Notes: generated from the sequence alone by a model not told the origin. 6,367 nucleotides of DNA from an uncultured bacterium (GCA_937975525.1 CALJUJ010000188.1:1-6367), one strand, 5' to 3'. Counted from the stretch's first letter, positions 1-6,367 are shown. Numbers and translations: made by a program.

Positions 1-110
1 TGTACAGGGGCGCGGGGCGGGGGGGGTGTGTGGCGGGGGGGAGGTGGACGGAGGGGCGCGACCGCCGGGCCTCGGGGCGCGGCCCCAGCAGCAGGCTGGC
101 GTGGGGGTTG
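1..110. other. G-rich window edge, possible read/assembly artefact
   Basis: About 41 of the first 60 bases are G on the + strand, with several long G runs. Beyond about base 110 the sequence turns into the regular ACN-CCN codon pattern of the TP linker. Translation of the first part gives Gly/Arg-rich sequence unlike the rest of the protein. A low-quality contig end (for example poly-G calls from two-colour sequencing) would explain this; a genuine G-rich segment cannot be excluded. No promoter or ribosome binding site can be trusted here. Confidence 0.5.
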
Positions 111-1538
111 AGCCCGCCGACGCCGCCGAACACCCCGACGATCACCCCGACGCCGACGAAGACGTTTACGCCAACGGCGACCACGACCGGAACGCCGACG
201 GCGACGTTCACGGCGACCGAGACGTTTACCCCGACTCCGACCGAAGTGTTGAGCACTGCACCAGCTTGCATCCAGTTCGCCAACGATCCCGTATTCGCCT
301 GTGCCGGATGGGACCCTACGACCACCCCGACGCCGCCGGCCGGATACACGCCGGTCTTCGATGCCGTGTGCTCTGGTCAAACGGGAATGTGCTGGACGCG
401 AACGCCGACTACCGGCCCGACGCCTTCGCCGACGCCTTCGCCGACGCCGCCCATCTGCGCGGCCGGCGGCACGCTCACCGACCCGCTGGACTTGTGCAAG
501 CCCGCGTACCAGACGCCGGATTGGCACCTTTGGGTGAACGGCAACATGGACATCATCGCGTCGCTGTTCGACGCCGACACCGGGCTGTTGAAGCCCGAAT
601 ACGGCCAGCTCCCGACGGACATCGAGGCGGGCCAGGTGCCGTTCGCGAACGCCGATGCCGACGGCTACTCGGTGGGCGACTTGTACTTCGAGACGGGCGA
701 CGACGGCGCCGGCTACTTCGGGCTGAACGTCAACCCATCGACGCAGCAGTTCCATATCGACGTGGGCCAGGGCGACTACGAAAGCCGGTTCGTGCGTATC
801 GACTCAGGTTCCGGGCGCGTCCCGTTTTTCATCGGCGAGCGGTTGGACTCGAACGGCATACCGCGCACCGGCGAGTGGTCGCTCGGGTTCAACTCGATCC
901 CGCGCACGACCACTGCCGTTCCCGAGATCACCGGCGGAACGTCGTGGGCGCTCGATCTGACGCAGTCGGGCTTCTCGGTGCGGTACACGCCACTGGCTTC
1001 GACCACGTACTTCACGGGCATCCGGGTCGAGCCCGGCGTTGCTTTCCTGGGCGCGACGGTGCCGCCCGCCGCCGGCGTGTTCACCGACGATCCGCAGAGC
1101 GCGTGGCACGTCCCCGACGGGCACTACCTGCAGGTCGGCGACAATAACGCCGGGTCGCCGCCGACGGCCGATTGCAACGCAAGCTCTGAGCGTGGGCGGA
1201 TGTCCTACGACACGTCGACCGAGGAGTTCTGCTACTGCGACGGCACCGACGGGTCGCGCTGTTGGGCAACCAACGTGCCCACGCCCTCGGTCGACATCGA
1301 GGACACGGCGGTCGACCCGAACGACCCAAAGACGTTTCACACGGTTCCGGTCGAAGTCTCCGGGGTCACGCTGCAGCACGTTTGCGCTGGCTCCTACGAT
1401 AGCCTGGGGATCGCCCCGAACCGTGTCGTCCATGCGCGACCCCTGCAGGCCGACTACGTGATCGTGGCGATTCAAGACCTTGTCCCGGCGGCGTTCACGC
1501 TCGGCAACGGCACGGTCTACGTACGGTGCTGGAAATGA
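3..1538 (+). CDS. Fibre-like modular phage structural protein with TP-rich linkers (5' partial)
   Basis: The frame is open to the left edge, so the true start is probably outside the window; the first usable start inside is GTG at 30 (502 aa from there, numbering below). Seen: TP linker at residues 29-71, a Cys-bearing segment (C80, C91, C114, C121), a second linker at 126-141, then a long beta-rich, Gly/Asp-rich part with no membrane segment. Residues 381-412 hold a motif starting DCN and ERGRMSYDT and ending FCYCDG...RCW. This resembles the 'ERGR-x-x-x-DT ... C-x-G' unit found in many phage and metagenomic fibre proteins. The C-terminus (about 420-502) looks like a small beta-sandwich tip with C452 and C500. 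Inferred role: virion surface or receptor-binding fibre. It lies directly before the adaptor gene and shares the ATGA junction with it. It could instead be an exported adhesin-like protein, because the N-terminus is missing. Coding is firm, function moderate. Confidence 0.8.
   Translation, partial: YRGAGRGGCVAGGRWTEGRDRRASGRGPSSRLAWGLSPPTPPNTPTITPTPTKTFTPTATTTGTPTATFTATETFTPTPTEVLSTAPACIQFANDPVFACAGWDPTTTPTPPAGYTPVFDAVCSGQTGMCWTRTPTTGPTPSPTPSPTPPICAAGGTLTDPLDLCKPAYQTPDWHLWVNGNMDIIASLFDADTGLLKPEYGQLPTDIEAGQVPFANADADGYSVGDLYFETGDDGAGYFGLNVNPSTQQFHIDVGQGDYESRFVRIDSGSGRVPFFIGERLDSNGIPRTGEWSLGFNSIPRTTTAVPEITGGTSWALDLTQSGFSVRYTPLASTTYFTGIRVEPGVAFLGATVPPAAGVFTDDPQSAWHVPDGHYLQVGDNNAGSPPTADCNASSERGRMSYDTSTEEFCYCDGTDGSRCWATNVPTPSVDIEDTAVDPNDPKTFHTVPVEVSGVTLQHVCAGSYDSLGIAPNRVVHARPLQADYVIVAIQDLVPAAFTLGNGTVYVRCWK
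114..242 (+). repeat. Thr/Pro-rich linker repeat in gene 1
   Basis: This is a degenerate repeat of ACN and CCN codons coding a TPT/TATFT/TETFT-type linker (residues 29-71 counted from GTG at 30). A T-F-T unit (acg-tty-acn) recurs at 162, 204 and 222. Such linkers are flexible, extended and typical of exported or surface proteins; here they separate Cys-containing modules. It is low-complexity coding sequence, not a mobile repeat. Confidence 0.8.
417..451 (+). repeat. 12-bp in-frame tandem repeat (second TP linker of gene 1)
   Basis: The unit ccgacgccttcg is present at 417-428 and 429-440, followed by a nearly complete third copy to 451. It codes for the Pro-Thr-Pro-Ser linker. The unit length is a multiple of three, so a gain or loss of copies by slippage would keep the frame. 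Confidence 0.8.
1535..1538 (+). promoter_or_regulatory. ATGA stop/start overlap (translational coupling)
   Basis: The stop codon of gene 1 (TGA, 1536-1538) shares two bases with the start codon of the adaptor gene (ATG, 1535-1537). Only a weak Shine-Dalgarno-like stretch (tgga, 1530-1533) precedes it. Re-initiation by ribosomes finishing gene 1 is therefore the likely way the adaptor is translated. Confidence 0.6.
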
Positions 1539-2188
1539 CGAAGTCTGAAATCATCGACCACGCCGCCCGCGAGCTCGGCGACACGTCCGACGGCTTCAAG
1601 GACGCGATCGTCAAGCCCGCCTTCGAGCTCGTGCTGCTCGAGCTGGCGCAGGCGAACGCCTTGGACCTTCGGCGGACGGCGACGTTCCGCACGGTGCTGA
1701 ATCAGCGGACGTACGAGGTTCGCGAGATCACGTCGGGGCAGGCGCACCAGGTCGAAGTGCTCGACGTCTACGCCTATCCGTGGAACGCGAAGCTGGAACG
1801 GCTGACCGACGCCGACTTCGCCGATCGTCGGCTGACGATGGGGCAGACGGCGGTCGGGCGTCCGATGTGGTGGCGGCAGTTCCCGAACCGGCAGGTCATC
1901 GAGGTCTTGCCGCCGTGCAACGCCGACAACGCCGGCGTCGAGCTGCAGGTGGTCTACGAGACGAACCCGGGCGACATGCCCGACAACGACGAGCTGACGC
2001 TGGTCATGCAGCGCGAGCTTCCGTCGGTAATCGACGGGGTGAAACTGCGGTGCGCGTTCTTCGCGCAGGACACGGCGGCGATGGTGCCGCTGATGACGGC
2101 CAGGTGGGAGGAAGCAAAGGCGCGGATGCGCGGGCGGCTGCACAACGATCGGCCGTCCAGGGTGCCGGTGTCCGAGGGCGGATGGTAG
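1535..2188 (+). CDS. Phage head-tail adaptor / connector-like protein
   Basis: The product is 217 aa from ATG at 1535; a GTG at 1526 would add three residues, but the ATG overlaps the previous stop as ATGA and is preferred. Seen: a helical N-terminus with acidic and Ala/Leu positions; a middle part with Y-x-x-Y-P-W, 'GRPMWWRQFP' (108-117) and a beta strand ending in 'LPP' (125-127) then 'VVYETNP'; an ELTL-x(5)-ELP-SVIDGVKLRCAF segment (about 154-175); and a C-terminal helix around W191. This order (helices, a G-x-P-x-x-W/Y strand, P-containing strand, Y-x-x-x-P, D/E-LTL, LP-x-x-x-x-GV, terminal W helix) matches the adaptor family seen in short-tailed phages such as P22 gp4-like and SU10-type connectors. 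Known role of that family: a ring below the portal that joins head and tail. Placement just before a nozzle-like gene supports this. Family call is from motif pattern only, without alignment. Confidence 0.75.
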   Translation: MTKSEIIDHAARELGDTSDGFKDAIVKPAFELVLLELAQANALDLRRTATFRTVLNQRTYEVREITSGQAHQVEVLDVYAYPWNAKLERLTDADFADRRLTMGQTAVGRPMWWRQFPNRQVIEVLPPCNADNAGVELQVVYETNPGDMPDNDELTLVMQRELPSVIDGVKLRCAFFAQDTAAMVPLMTARWEEAKARMRGRLHNDRPSRVPVSEGGW

Positions 2189-2191
2189 AGG

Positions 2192-4198
2192 ATGCCGCGC
2201 GCCCGGTGGACAGACTTTACGGGCGGACTTTGGATTCCGTCTGACCCCGACGGCGCGTCGCAGCAGGCCGGCTTCGCTGTCCCCCCGAACGCCTTGCTCG
2301 AGGCGCAGAACGTCGAGTTCCTAGACGGCGGCGGCGTCCGCGGCAGGCGCGGGTGGACGCCTTGGGCGGAAGTATCCCCCGAGGTCGCATATCCGATTCA
2401 CGCGATGGGGATGCACTACGCGCGCGTCGGGCCGGTGGTGAGCGGCACGTCCGTGTGCGTCGGGCAGGAAGAGGGCGTGTCGGGCGAAACATGGTCCGAC
2501 CCCGAGAACACCGAGGAGCTTGACGGGAGCTACGCCGAGTGCGCGATGGGCGACATCGGCAACTCGTCGCGCGGCTTGCTTTGCCTTGACCCGTACAATG
2601 GCACGAAGGAAGTTCAAGAGAGCACGCTCTCAGGGGTGATCGTCGAGATTGTGCGGCGAGCGCGGCCGGCAGGCGGGATCTACGACAAGACGGTGAGCCT
2701 GTGGCGCGACGGCGGGCTGGCCGGCACCAACCGTGCGCTGACGACCGTCGAGTGGCCGAGCGAGTGGGCGTCGATCCTGTACGGTGGCCCGGGCGATACC
2801 TGGGGACTGTCGGATCTGACCGTGGCCGACTTGAACGCTTCCGACTTCGGGGTCTACCTCGACGTCGAGTCGCAGCTCGCCATTCAGTTCGCCCAAGTCC
2901 AGTACGTCGCAATCTACGCCTACGTGAATCTCGAGCGCGTCGCGACGATGATTGTCGGGCGGTACTTCAAGACCGGCTCGAAAGCCTACCGGCCGCACTA
3001 CACGCTGACGACGGGCGGCGAGATCACCAGCGGGATCGGGGCCAGCGCGCTTGACGACGTGCTGCCGACGCCGTACCGCCCGCGGTTCGTGCCGTGGCAG
3101 GAGCTCGACGCGACGTTCGTCTTCGACGGCGCGAATCCGGTGAAGCGGTTTGATGGCAGGAGCTTCGTCACCGGCCCGTCGGCGGCGCAGCGCGGACCCT
3201 ACGCGGCTCTGTGGCGAAACCGCATGTGGGCGACGGCCCCCGCCGAACTCGCGTATTCGGTCTATGCCAGCGCGATCAACGACGTGGAATCGTGGCCGCC
3301 GCAGTTCCAGCTTTCCGTGGGCGATCCGAGGGCAGGGACGATCACCGGGTTGGAGGCCGACGGCGACCGGCTCGCGATCTTGAAGGACTCGGGCGTGTGG
3401 GTCTTCGAGGGCGACATCGAGTTCGGAGGGTCGCTGCAGCAGATTTCGGAGATTGGCTGCGTGGCGCATCGCTCCGTTGTCGTGCTCCCCGAGGGGATTG
3501 CGTACGTGTCGGAGGACGGCGTGTTCCTGCTACCGCGCGGCGGCGACGAGGCGATCGAGCTATCGCGGCCGATCCGCGCGTTGTTCCGCGGGAGCAGTGC
3601 GGGGTCCAAGTACACCGAGGCGGTCGCCGCCTACGTGCGGACGCGCCGTCAGCTTTGGGTGAAGCTATCCCCGAGCCATTCCGGGGCGTACGTCGCTCAC
3701 TACATCTCCAGCGACGAAGGCCCGCGAATCGCGTGGTCCTACGTACCCGGCGTCGATATGTCGGCAGCCACGACCCTTGACGGCGAGGGCGACGACTCGG
3801 ATCTCATCATCGGCGGCGACGACGGCCAGCTACGCCAGTACGACACCGGCACGACCGACAACGGCGATGCGATCGTCTCGCGGGTGCGCACGGCCAGCCG
3901 GCAGCTCGACCCTGGATACTCGGAAGCGCAGGTGCGCCGACTGGTCGCTACCGCGCGGGCTCGCGGCGCGATGGAAATGGCCGTCCGGTACGACAAGCAG
4001 GTGGCCGACGCCGAATCGCAGCCGTACGGCGCCGGCGACCCCGAAGCGATCGTTCACCCGCGAGTGACGTTCGTCGACCTTGCGCAGAAGGGGCGGTTCG
4101 CTTCGGTGTCGGTCGAGTGCAGCTCAGGTCCAGACTTCGAGCTTCACGTACTCGATGCCGATTTCGTGGCGAAGACGCCGCTGCGATGGAATCCGTAA
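2192..4198 (+). CDS. Large phage tail nozzle / stabilisation-type protein, probable beta-propeller
   Basis: The product is 668 aa, starting at ATG 2192, three bases after the adaptor stop, with gaggg (2174-2178) as a distant Shine-Dalgarno candidate. Seen: an N-terminal DFTGGLW...QAGF-x-VPPNALLEAQNVEF segment followed by a GGG-x-RGRRGW turn (about 8-55). This is the 'no-membrane, GGL ... P-x-x-L-x-x-A-x-N-v-x-f ... R-x-G' opening common to phage tail-tip/nozzle and P22 gp10-like proteins. The core has beta-strand repeats: 'ATFVFDGANPVKRFDG' (307-322), 'ALWRNRMWAT' (339-348), Y355-W368 with YASAINDVESW, GDPRAGTITGLEADGDRL (377-394) and LKDSGVWVFEGD (397-408), then an IAYVSEDGVFLL blade and a further blade near IIGGDDGQLRQYD. 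These W/F-x-G-D-blade patterns indicate a propeller. Inferred role: closes the tail and contacts the adaptor ring. Its size and position after the adaptor agree. The exact family is not proven. Confidence 0.75.
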   Translation: MPRARWTDFTGGLWIPSDPDGASQQAGFAVPPNALLEAQNVEFLDGGGVRGRRGWTPWAEVSPEVAYPIHAMGMHYARVGPVVSGTSVCVGQEEGVSGETWSDPENTEELDGSYAECAMGDIGNSSRGLLCLDPYNGTKEVQESTLSGVIVEIVRRARPAGGIYDKTVSLWRDGGLAGTNRALTTVEWPSEWASILYGGPGDTWGLSDLTVADLNASDFGVYLDVESQLAIQFAQVQYVAIYAYVNLERVATMIVGRYFKTGSKAYRPHYTLTTGGEITSGIGASALDDVLPTPYRPRFVPWQELDATFVFDGANPVKRFDGRSFVTGPSAAQRGPYAALWRNRMWATAPAELAYSVYASAINDVESWPPQFQLSVGDPRAGTITGLEADGDRLAILKDSGVWVFEGDIEFGGSLQQISEIGCVAHRSVVVLPEGIAYVSEDGVFLLPRGGDEAIELSRPIRALFRGSSAGSKYTEAVAAYVRTRRQLWVKLSPSHSGAYVAHYISSDEGPRIAWSYVPGVDMSAATTLDGEGDDSDLIIGGDDGQLRQYDTGTTDNGDAIVSRVRTASRQLDPGYSEAQVRRLVATARARGAMEMAVRYDKQVADAESQPYGAGDPEAIVHPRVTFVDLAQKGRFASVSVECSSGPDFELHVLDADFVAKTPLRWNP

Positions 4199-4947
4199 CG
4201 AATCCAGTCGCGCGGGCTTCGGTGCCGCGCACGGTCGAGGGGATGCGGCGGTACTTGCTGCACCGCGACCGAGGGATTACGGCCGACCCGCCCGGGGCGC
4301 TCGACTTCGAGACGGTGGTAGTCGGCGGGTTGCAGATCGTGACGTTCAAGTGGACGTGGCCCGAGCCGGAACGCCCGGAGGCGCCGAGGCCCGACGGGTT
4401 CGTGTTCTGGACCGAGACGGCGGCGTCCGCGCAGATCGGCTTCCCGGGGCGCAGCGCCGTGCTCGTGCCCATCACGGCCAGGTCGTCTCAGGTGATTCTC
4501 GCGCCGGGCACCGCGTGCCGCGCGGCGGTGCAGACGTACCGGATTGCGAACCGCACGGTGGAGTACGGGCCGATCACGCGACCTTCGGATTGGATTGCCT
4601 CGGCGGTGTCGTCGCGGTCGCTGGAACTGCTCGACGGCGGCGAGAAGACGGCGAGCTTCACGGCGGTGGCGATGCGGCTGTACGTGCTGAACTCGGAAAC
4701 GCTGATCGACGCGACGCTGCCGGCCGATGCGTCGCGCCTTGACCGCGTTGGGTTCATCGGCCTTGGCGCTGGAAGGTATCGAGTCGTCGCGCAGAGCGGG
4801 GAAGTCATCGGCGATGCGTTTCGGGAAACATCGGCTGGCGGCACGATGGAAGCGAGGCAGAGATATGCGGCTTGCGAACTGGTATGTGCGGACCCTGGGG
4901 CTCGTTGGTCTGTTCGCAATTTCACTGGCATGTTCGAGTACGCCTAG
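4186..4947 (+). CDS. Small phage structural protein with fibronectin-III-like domain
   Basis: The product is 253 aa from ATG at 4186, inside the last 13 bases of the nozzle gene; the frame stays open upstream to 4117 but that part is covered by the previous gene. A later start at ATG 4243 (residue 20) is possible. Seen: short N-terminal Arg/Ala-rich lead; residues 49-133 alternate in beta-strand style with 'VTFKWTWPEP', 'GFVFWTE', 'VILAPGTACRAAVQTYRI' and end 'YGPITRP'. This strand order with the late Y/G-P-I-x-x-P exit resembles a fibronectin type III sandwich. Residues ~150-225 form a second beta-rich part (AVAMRLYVL, RVGFIGLGAGRYRVVAQSG). No signal peptide or membrane helix. Placement suggests a neck, tail or fibre-attachment role, which is inference. 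I do not recognise a named family. Its last 27 codons overlap the start of the next gene. Confidence 0.65.
   Translation: MESVTNPVARASVPRTVEGMRRYLLHRDRGITADPPGALDFETVVVGGLQIVTFKWTWPEPERPEAPRPDGFVFWTETAASAQIGFPGRSAVLVPITARSSQVILAPGTACRAAVQTYRIANRTVEYGPITRPSDWIASAVSSRSLELLDGGEKTASFTAVAMRLYVLNSETLIDATLPADASRLDRVGFIGLGAGRYRVVAQSGEVIGDAFRETSAGGTMEARQRYAACELVCADPGARWSVRNFTGMFEYA
4854..4857 (+). promoter_or_regulatory. Shine-Dalgarno site for gene 5
   Basis: GAGG lies seven bases before the ATG at 4865, a near-ideal spacing, while most other starts here have weak sites. It decides the start of gene 5 over an upstream in-frame ATG at 4814 that would add 17 basic residues before the signal peptide. 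Confidence 0.6.
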
Positions 4948-4954
4948 CCTCGCC
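4865..4954 (+). other. Signal peptide of gene 5
   Basis: Residues 1-30 have a basic n-region (R2, R9), a hydrophobic core (about 10-22, LGLVGLFAISLA) and a polar c-region ending S28-L29-A30, a good signal peptidase I site before V31. C23 sits after S-L-A, which lacks the Leu at -3 of a typical lipobox, so Sec/SPI processing is more likely than lipoprotein processing. The first 83 bases are also the coding end of gene 4. Confidence 0.75.
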
Positions 4955-6367
4955 GTCGACATCGACGGGCTCTACGGCTTCGACTCGGACGACGGGTGGG
5001 ATCTGTACTACTCGCCGACCGGCTCTCCGACGTGGGACGCGACCACGAAGCGCACGGGCGACGGTGCGCTGAAGATCACCGGGTCGGGCCAGTACGTCGA
5101 CCTCGTCATCAACAACTTCGGCTTCTCGGCGGACTCAACGCTCGAAGGCTACCTGCGTCTCGATTCGACGCCCGTCTCCGGCTACACGACCGTCTATTCA
5201 CTGCGCGGAATCTCCGTCGACACTACGGTCTTTGCGGAGCTTCGGCAGGATTCCTCGGGCAACCTGGAGTGCTGGTGGAAGGACGGCGGTTCGTTGACCT
5301 ACATCGACGAGACGGCGGCGAGCGAGGATACCTGGCACCGAATCACGATCACCTACACGCACCCGTCTGACGGCGTTACCGACGACCCCGAGATCGAATG
5401 CAAGCTCGATGGGGTGTCGTTCGCCACGGCCACGGGCGGCGACAACTCCTCGATCAACACGCCGATGCGGCACCGCTTCGGGTCGCCGTCAAATCACAAC
5501 TCGGACTACTGGTGGGATGACGCGCGATTCGCCAACGGCGAGCTCGGCGCGGGCCGGGTCGAGCCGATCCGCCCGGACGGCAACGTGGACATCACCGGGT
5601 GCAACGGAGCGCAGGGCGGCGGCGGCGGATTCGCCACGGTCAGCGACCAGGACGACGCCGGATACTGCGCTCTCGACGCATCAAGCGACCGCGGGCGCTA
5701 CAACCTCGAGGACATCACGCTCGGCACCGGCGAGGCTGTCGAGGGCGTCAAGGTCGTGATCCGCTCGCGGCTCGAGGCGAACGGCAACGGCGGGTACGAC
5801 TGGCAGGTCGTCAGCGGATCAAGCACGACGACATCAAGTCGGTCGCCGTCCAACAACTCGATCGACTACGACTCTTGCGTTGGTGCGCCTACGCAACTGT
5901 TCGTCTTCGCGGTGGACCCCGACACGACGTCGGCATGGACCGAATCCGGGGTCAACGCCTTGCAGGCGGGGATCACGTCGACCGACTCATCGCCCGACGT
6001 TTTCCTGCTCGAGATTGCCGGATACGTGGCGATCAGCGAGGTTGCTCCGACCCCGACGCCGACCGACACGCCCGCCGTTACGAACACGCCGACCCATACG
6101 CCGACGAGCACGAATACGCCCACCAACACGCCGACCAACACGCCAACCCCGACGGCGACGCCGGGCGGCGACGTGCAGCTACTTGCCCGGGGCGGCGCAA
6201 CGCCCGTGTCGGCTTCCTCGATCGCCGTTGACTTCACTGTGCCGGCCGGCACGACGGCGCTGGTCATTTCGGCGCACGCGACGCGGGTGATCAGCACGGC
6301 GGCGACGGTCTCGGGCGTAGACGTCGGCGGCGACGCGGCGACGCTCTCGATCAGGAAGACGACAACG
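4865..6367 (+). CDS. Exported LamG-containing multi-domain protein with TP linker (3' partial)
   Basis: The frame is open from ATG 4865 to the right edge, 501 codons with no stop, so the C-terminus is missing. Seen: signal peptide at 1-30; a LamG / concanavalin-like beta-sandwich at about 33-225 with DTWHRITITY (W157), LDGVSFATA (D182) and the closing YWWDDARF (215-222); a second sandwich at about 230-391 with DITGCNG, Y-x-ALDAS and W358...LQAGI (366-370); a TP linker at 394-433; and the beginning of a third sandwich with 'VPAGTTALVISAHATR' (from V459) and VSGVDVGG (482-489). LamG modules usually bind sugars or other surface ligands; the second pattern is common in phage and metagenomic surface proteins. 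Inferred role: tail-spike-like, receptor-binding or exported accessory protein. It overlaps gene 4 by 83 bases but has its own good ribosome binding site. Coding is firm; function is open. Confidence 0.8.
   Translation, partial: MRLANWYVRTLGLVGLFAISLACSSTPSLAVDIDGLYGFDSDDGWDLYYSPTGSPTWDATTKRTGDGALKITGSGQYVDLVINNFGFSADSTLEGYLRLDSTPVSGYTTVYSLRGISVDTTVFAELRQDSSGNLECWWKDGGSLTYIDETAASEDTWHRITITYTHPSDGVTDDPEIECKLDGVSFATATGGDNSSINTPMRHRFGSPSNHNSDYWWDDARFANGELGAGRVEPIRPDGNVDITGCNGAQGGGGGFATVSDQDDAGYCALDASSDRGRYNLEDITLGTGEAVEGVKVVIRSRLEANGNGGYDWQVVSGSSTTTSSRSPSNNSIDYDSCVGAPTQLFVFAVDPDTTSAWTESGVNALQAGITSTDSSPDVFLLEIAGYVAISEVAPTPTPTDTPAVTNTPTHTPTSTNTPTNTPTNTPTPTATPGGDVQLLARGGATPVSASSIAVDFTVPAGTTALVISAHATRVISTAATVSGVDVGGDAATLSIRKTTT
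6044..6163 (+). repeat. Thr/Pro-rich linker repeat in gene 5 with 12-bp units
   Basis: Codons 394-433 code for TPT, TNT, THT and TST units. A 12-base unit (aacacgccgacc and close variants) occurs at 6083-6094, 6113-6124, 6125-6136 and 6137-6148. The linker joins the second and third beta-sandwich modules. On the minus strand the same bases give an apparent Val/Gly repeat, which is only a shadow. Confidence 0.85.

Noticed and set aside
26..1147. Alternative + strand frame beginning at 26
   Set aside because: It overlaps gene 1 in another frame, its product is an Arg/Asp/His-rich mixture typical of a shifted high-GC frame, and it ends within gene 1.
804..1475. Long open frame on the minus strand opposite gene 1 (223 codons)
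   Set aside because: It is an antisense shadow produced by high G+C at third codon positions; Arg/Val/Gly-rich with no recognisable domain, and the + strand frame has clear modular protein features.
2630..3469. Long minus-strand open frame opposite the nozzle gene (279 codons), and similar ones at 1517-2143, 2217-2912 and 4144-4962
   Set aside because: All lie fully opposite well-supported + strand genes, show Arg/Pro/His-rich composition and no domain or ribosome binding context.
4117..4185. Upstream extension of gene 4 to a start at 4117
   Set aside because: It would overlap the nozzle gene by about 80 bases and codes for an Arg-rich stretch; ATG 4186 fits the short-overlap style of the cluster.
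4922..4933. Possible lipobox around C23 of gene 5
   Set aside because: The residues before the cysteine are S-L-A, without Leu at -3; a good signal peptidase I site S-L-A before V31 explains the signal better. Not fully excluded.
6044..6163. Repeat array as CRISPR or a diversity-generating variable region
   Set aside because: Units are contiguous without spacers and follow codon periodicity; no reverse transcriptase or template repeat is in the window.
5866..6297. Minus-strand frame with a Val/Gly repeat resembling a membrane segment
   Set aside because: The Val-Gly repeat is the antisense reading of the ACN-CCN linker codons of gene 5, not a real transmembrane domain.

Overview
The window is a compact, high-GC (roughly two-thirds G+C by eye) run of five protein genes, all on the + strand, packed end to start with overlaps of 4, 13 and 83 bases and one gap of 3 bases. 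It reads as the connector/tail part of the late structural region of a short-tailed (podovirus-like) phage or prophage. It could equally be an uncultured virus contig, since the genes at both ends run off the window. No integrase, tRNA, insertion sequence, promoter or terminator is visible.

Layout: (1) bases 1-1538, the 3' part of a modular fibre-like protein with Thr/Pro-rich linkers and paired cysteines. The first ~60 bases are abnormally G-rich and may be an assembly or read artefact. (2) 1535-2188, a head-tail adaptor-like protein. (3) 2192-4198, a large tail nozzle / stabilisation-type protein with a probable beta-propeller. (4) 4186-4947, a small protein with a fibronectin-III-like beta-sandwich. 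(5) 4865 to the right edge, a long incomplete gene with no stop codon in the window. It starts with a convincing signal peptide, followed by a LamG-like domain, a second beta-sandwich, a Thr/Pro linker and the start of a third beta-sandwich.

Working together: the adaptor would sit under the portal vertex, the nozzle-like protein would close the tail, and the fibre-like and LamG-containing proteins would be the surface-exposed, sugar- or receptor-binding parts. The gene order and the ATGA junction suggest one co-transcribed, partly translationally coupled unit.

Host: TPT/TNT/THT/TST linkers of this kind are common in exported proteins of high-GC soil and sediment bacteria (Deltaproteobacteria-related lineages, Binatota, Chloroflexota). 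This is a soft inference from linker style and composition; nothing in the window fixes the host.

The most unusual point is that gene 5 looks exported (signal peptide, cysteines, TP linker) although it lies in a virion-structure operon, and its signal peptide is encoded inside the 3' end of gene 4. No entirely new system could be demonstrated from the sequence alone.
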